A DNA stretch of 64,000 bases from Silene conica (lineage: Eukaryota > Streptophyta > Magnoliopsida > Caryophyllales > Caryophyllaceae), in NCBI GenBank assembly GCA_029255685.2, contig CM055311.2:20827703-20891702 (forward strand), written 5' to 3'. Below, piece after piece: positions 62,425-64,000 of this stretch. Made by a program: the position numbers and the translations under genes. Below the pieces are notes generated by a model that worked only from the letters and a program-made list of their open reading frames with translations, was not told the DNA's origin and did no database searches. Each line of letters starts with the position of its first letter. Within the stretch, counting starts at the first letter, position 1.

Positions 62425-64000
62425 AATATCCCCAAACCAAATCTTTGCTTGTCCTCAAGCAAACTCGTGCAACTAACTAAGACTAAATAGATAGGAATAA
62501 AACATGGACAAGCTGAAACATGTTGACTCAAACCATTTAATGCACACGAATCACTACTAATAGCTCAAAATCCAAGCGAACGAATTTATGCATACTTCAA
62601 ATAAATGTTGAACTTTCGACCTTGCAAGACTTTCAAAATTGGACTCTCCCGGGTCACTCTTCTATCAACAAAGCAAAGGGTAAGCAAATTATATGTAAGA
62701 GAGAAAGAAGTAAAAGTCACTCACCTAGACTTCGACCAACATAATCGTGCATGCAATTTAGTATGATAAATAATTCTAGCTACCATGCACAAAAATTCCA
62801 ACCATTCAGGGTCCATCACATGCCGAATACTTGCAAAGTTTGGATAAGTGAGGCTATGGGTAAGAAGAGGCAAAACAATATGGGGATGAGAGGGGAATTA
62901 GCCAAGCTAGCATCCTAATCAAACCGAATGAACCATCCACTTCTAACTCACTGAATTAAGCTCAAATGCCTTAACAATTAGGCATACAAATCACTAATCC
63001 AAAATAAAACTCCTCATAAAACATGGATTACAACATAGGAGAAAATTTCCAATTTCCATTTTTTCTTTTTCTTTTCTTTTGCCGTTTTCTTTTCTCATTT
63101 TTCTTTTCTGATTTTTTTTTTTCTTCTTCGGCAATTTTTTTCAATTCTTCCTCTTTTTTTTTCATCCACTTCTTCATTTACCGACTTCATACAATAAGAT
63201 CGAGCCAAAATTGATACAAAGAGACGAATACCACTAAAACTACTAAACTAGCTCAGCACAAGGTAGGCTTAGTTTATGGATTGTAGCTAAAGAGTCAACT
63301 GCCAATTTTTGGCTAATGTGAAGTTAATGGGTAAAATGAATAAAAAGGGTTTTGCAAGCATTCTCCAAACATGTAATACCATCCACAAACCCGAATGTAT
63401 GGAGGCGATAAGCAATCAAATTTCATACTTGTGCAAATTAATGTTACACGACATGCGGGGAGTAACTACTCACAATGCTACAAGAACTGGTCACGAATGT
63501 CACCGGTTAAAAGCTCTAAACCTCGGAAAGATATTGTAGTTTGCCAAAATTTTAGTCAAGTCTACTAGTTCAACAAATTTTGAAACAAAATTCGAGAAAT
63601 TGCTATGGGATTTGCTAAAAGACGTGAAATAGTGTAAGGCTTAACATAAAAACAATTTTCAGCAATAAAATACTCCAATCCGACTCTACCTTATATGCAA
63701 AAGTAAACGTGATTTTTTTGAATTTTTCGATTTTTGGAAGTAAAACAACAATGCATTCGAAAATTAAAACGTGCAAACAGAAATGCAGTAAAAACAATAT
63801 GCAGACACAAATATGGATGCAAAACCTCCCCAAGCCAAACCGTACAATGTCCCAATTGTACAAAGTAAAGGAAAAGAAATGCAAACTAAAGAGAATGAGT
63901 TGGAAACTTACAAGAGTGCGCACACCACAGACCTCCCCAAACCGAACAAGAAAGAGAGGTTTTAGAGCAGAAATTCCTTCAGTCAGCAGCGGAAAACCTC
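62425..64000 (-). other. 3' region and polypurine tract of H
   Basis: The minus strand has TTTGGTTTGGGGATATT directly before the LTR, preceded by the hairpin TTTGCTTG, AGGA, CAAGCAAA (62444-62463). Further right are T-rich runs on the plus strand (63060-63170) and a TTTGGCTTGGGGAGG-type motif near 63825. It matches the 3' regions of F and D in layout. No ORF is supported. Confidence 0.75.

Larger units (their letters stand above)
60837..64000 (-). mobile_element. Athila-type element H, 3' end only
   Basis: Minus-strand element. Its 3' LTR is 60837-62424, followed rightward by polypurine tract and 3' region to the window end. Its LTR end resembles that of D in reverse complement (ACCAAAAATAAA and the AGTACTACTAAC-like stretch), which places it in the same superfamily branch. 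Coding parts are outside the window. Confidence 0.82.

Overview
This is plant nuclear DNA, almost certainly a heterochromatic retrotransposon graveyard of a eudicot. No host gene, rRNA or tRNA gene was found. Nearly every base belongs to one of nine LTR retrotransposons nested inside each other. The primer binding sites are the plant-typical ones: initiator tRNA-Met (TGGTATCAGAGC) for the copia elements and for element E, and tRNA-Asp (TGGCGCCGTTGCCGGGGA) for the Athila elements. The species cannot be read from the sequence.

Layout. The oldest layer is a Ty3/gypsy chromovirus-like pol on the + strand (2398-21961, both ends outside the window). It was hit by copia A (minus strand, 1-2397, with a Mutator-like MITE in its leader at 704-972), by copia B (minus, 2891-20230) and by Athila element D (plus, 21962-60836). 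B is split by copia C (plus, 6599-15374), which has a complete 1343-codon gag-pol frame and two LTRs differing by one base by eye. D, which carries gag-protease and a second Athila ORF but no reverse transcriptase or integrase, is split by E (minus, 28772-56992), a gypsy element with only gag and protease. E is split by the autonomous-type Athila F (plus, 31202-54858). F is split by the SIRE-like copia G (plus, 33480-44937), which has gag, pol and an envelope-position third ORF. A further Athila-type element H (minus, 60837 to the window end) sits in D's 3' LTR. Target duplications of 5 bp support insertions B, C, E, F and G, and divergence between paired LTRs falls with nesting depth as expected.

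The most unusual signal is a recurring module of two 12-nt arms separated by 9 nt. The arms are dyad-symmetric or mutually complementary. It recurs in copia B, C and G and in Athila D, F and H, in LTRs, leaders, introns and coding linkers. Each element writes it in its own sequence 'dialect': GGTCGGTCGACC in C, its reverse complement GGTCGACCGACC in F, CTCGATCGAG in B, D and H, and ACTAAAGTTATA/TATAACTTTAGT in G. The related elements B and C carry different dialects at matching leader positions. In C and F all 16 pairs I located have a spacer of exactly 9 nt, giving a 21-nt period.

Other structural signals are a nested stem-loop in the copia A/B/C LTRs with compensatory base changes, a series of four hairpins with variable arms and a near-constant loop in the G LTR, a covarying leader hairpin in Athila D and F, a duplicated polypurine tract that shifts the LTR boundary between copia B and C, and antisense ORFs of conserved length between pol and the 3' LTR of B and C. 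All base-pairing and divergence statements are by-eye comparisons.
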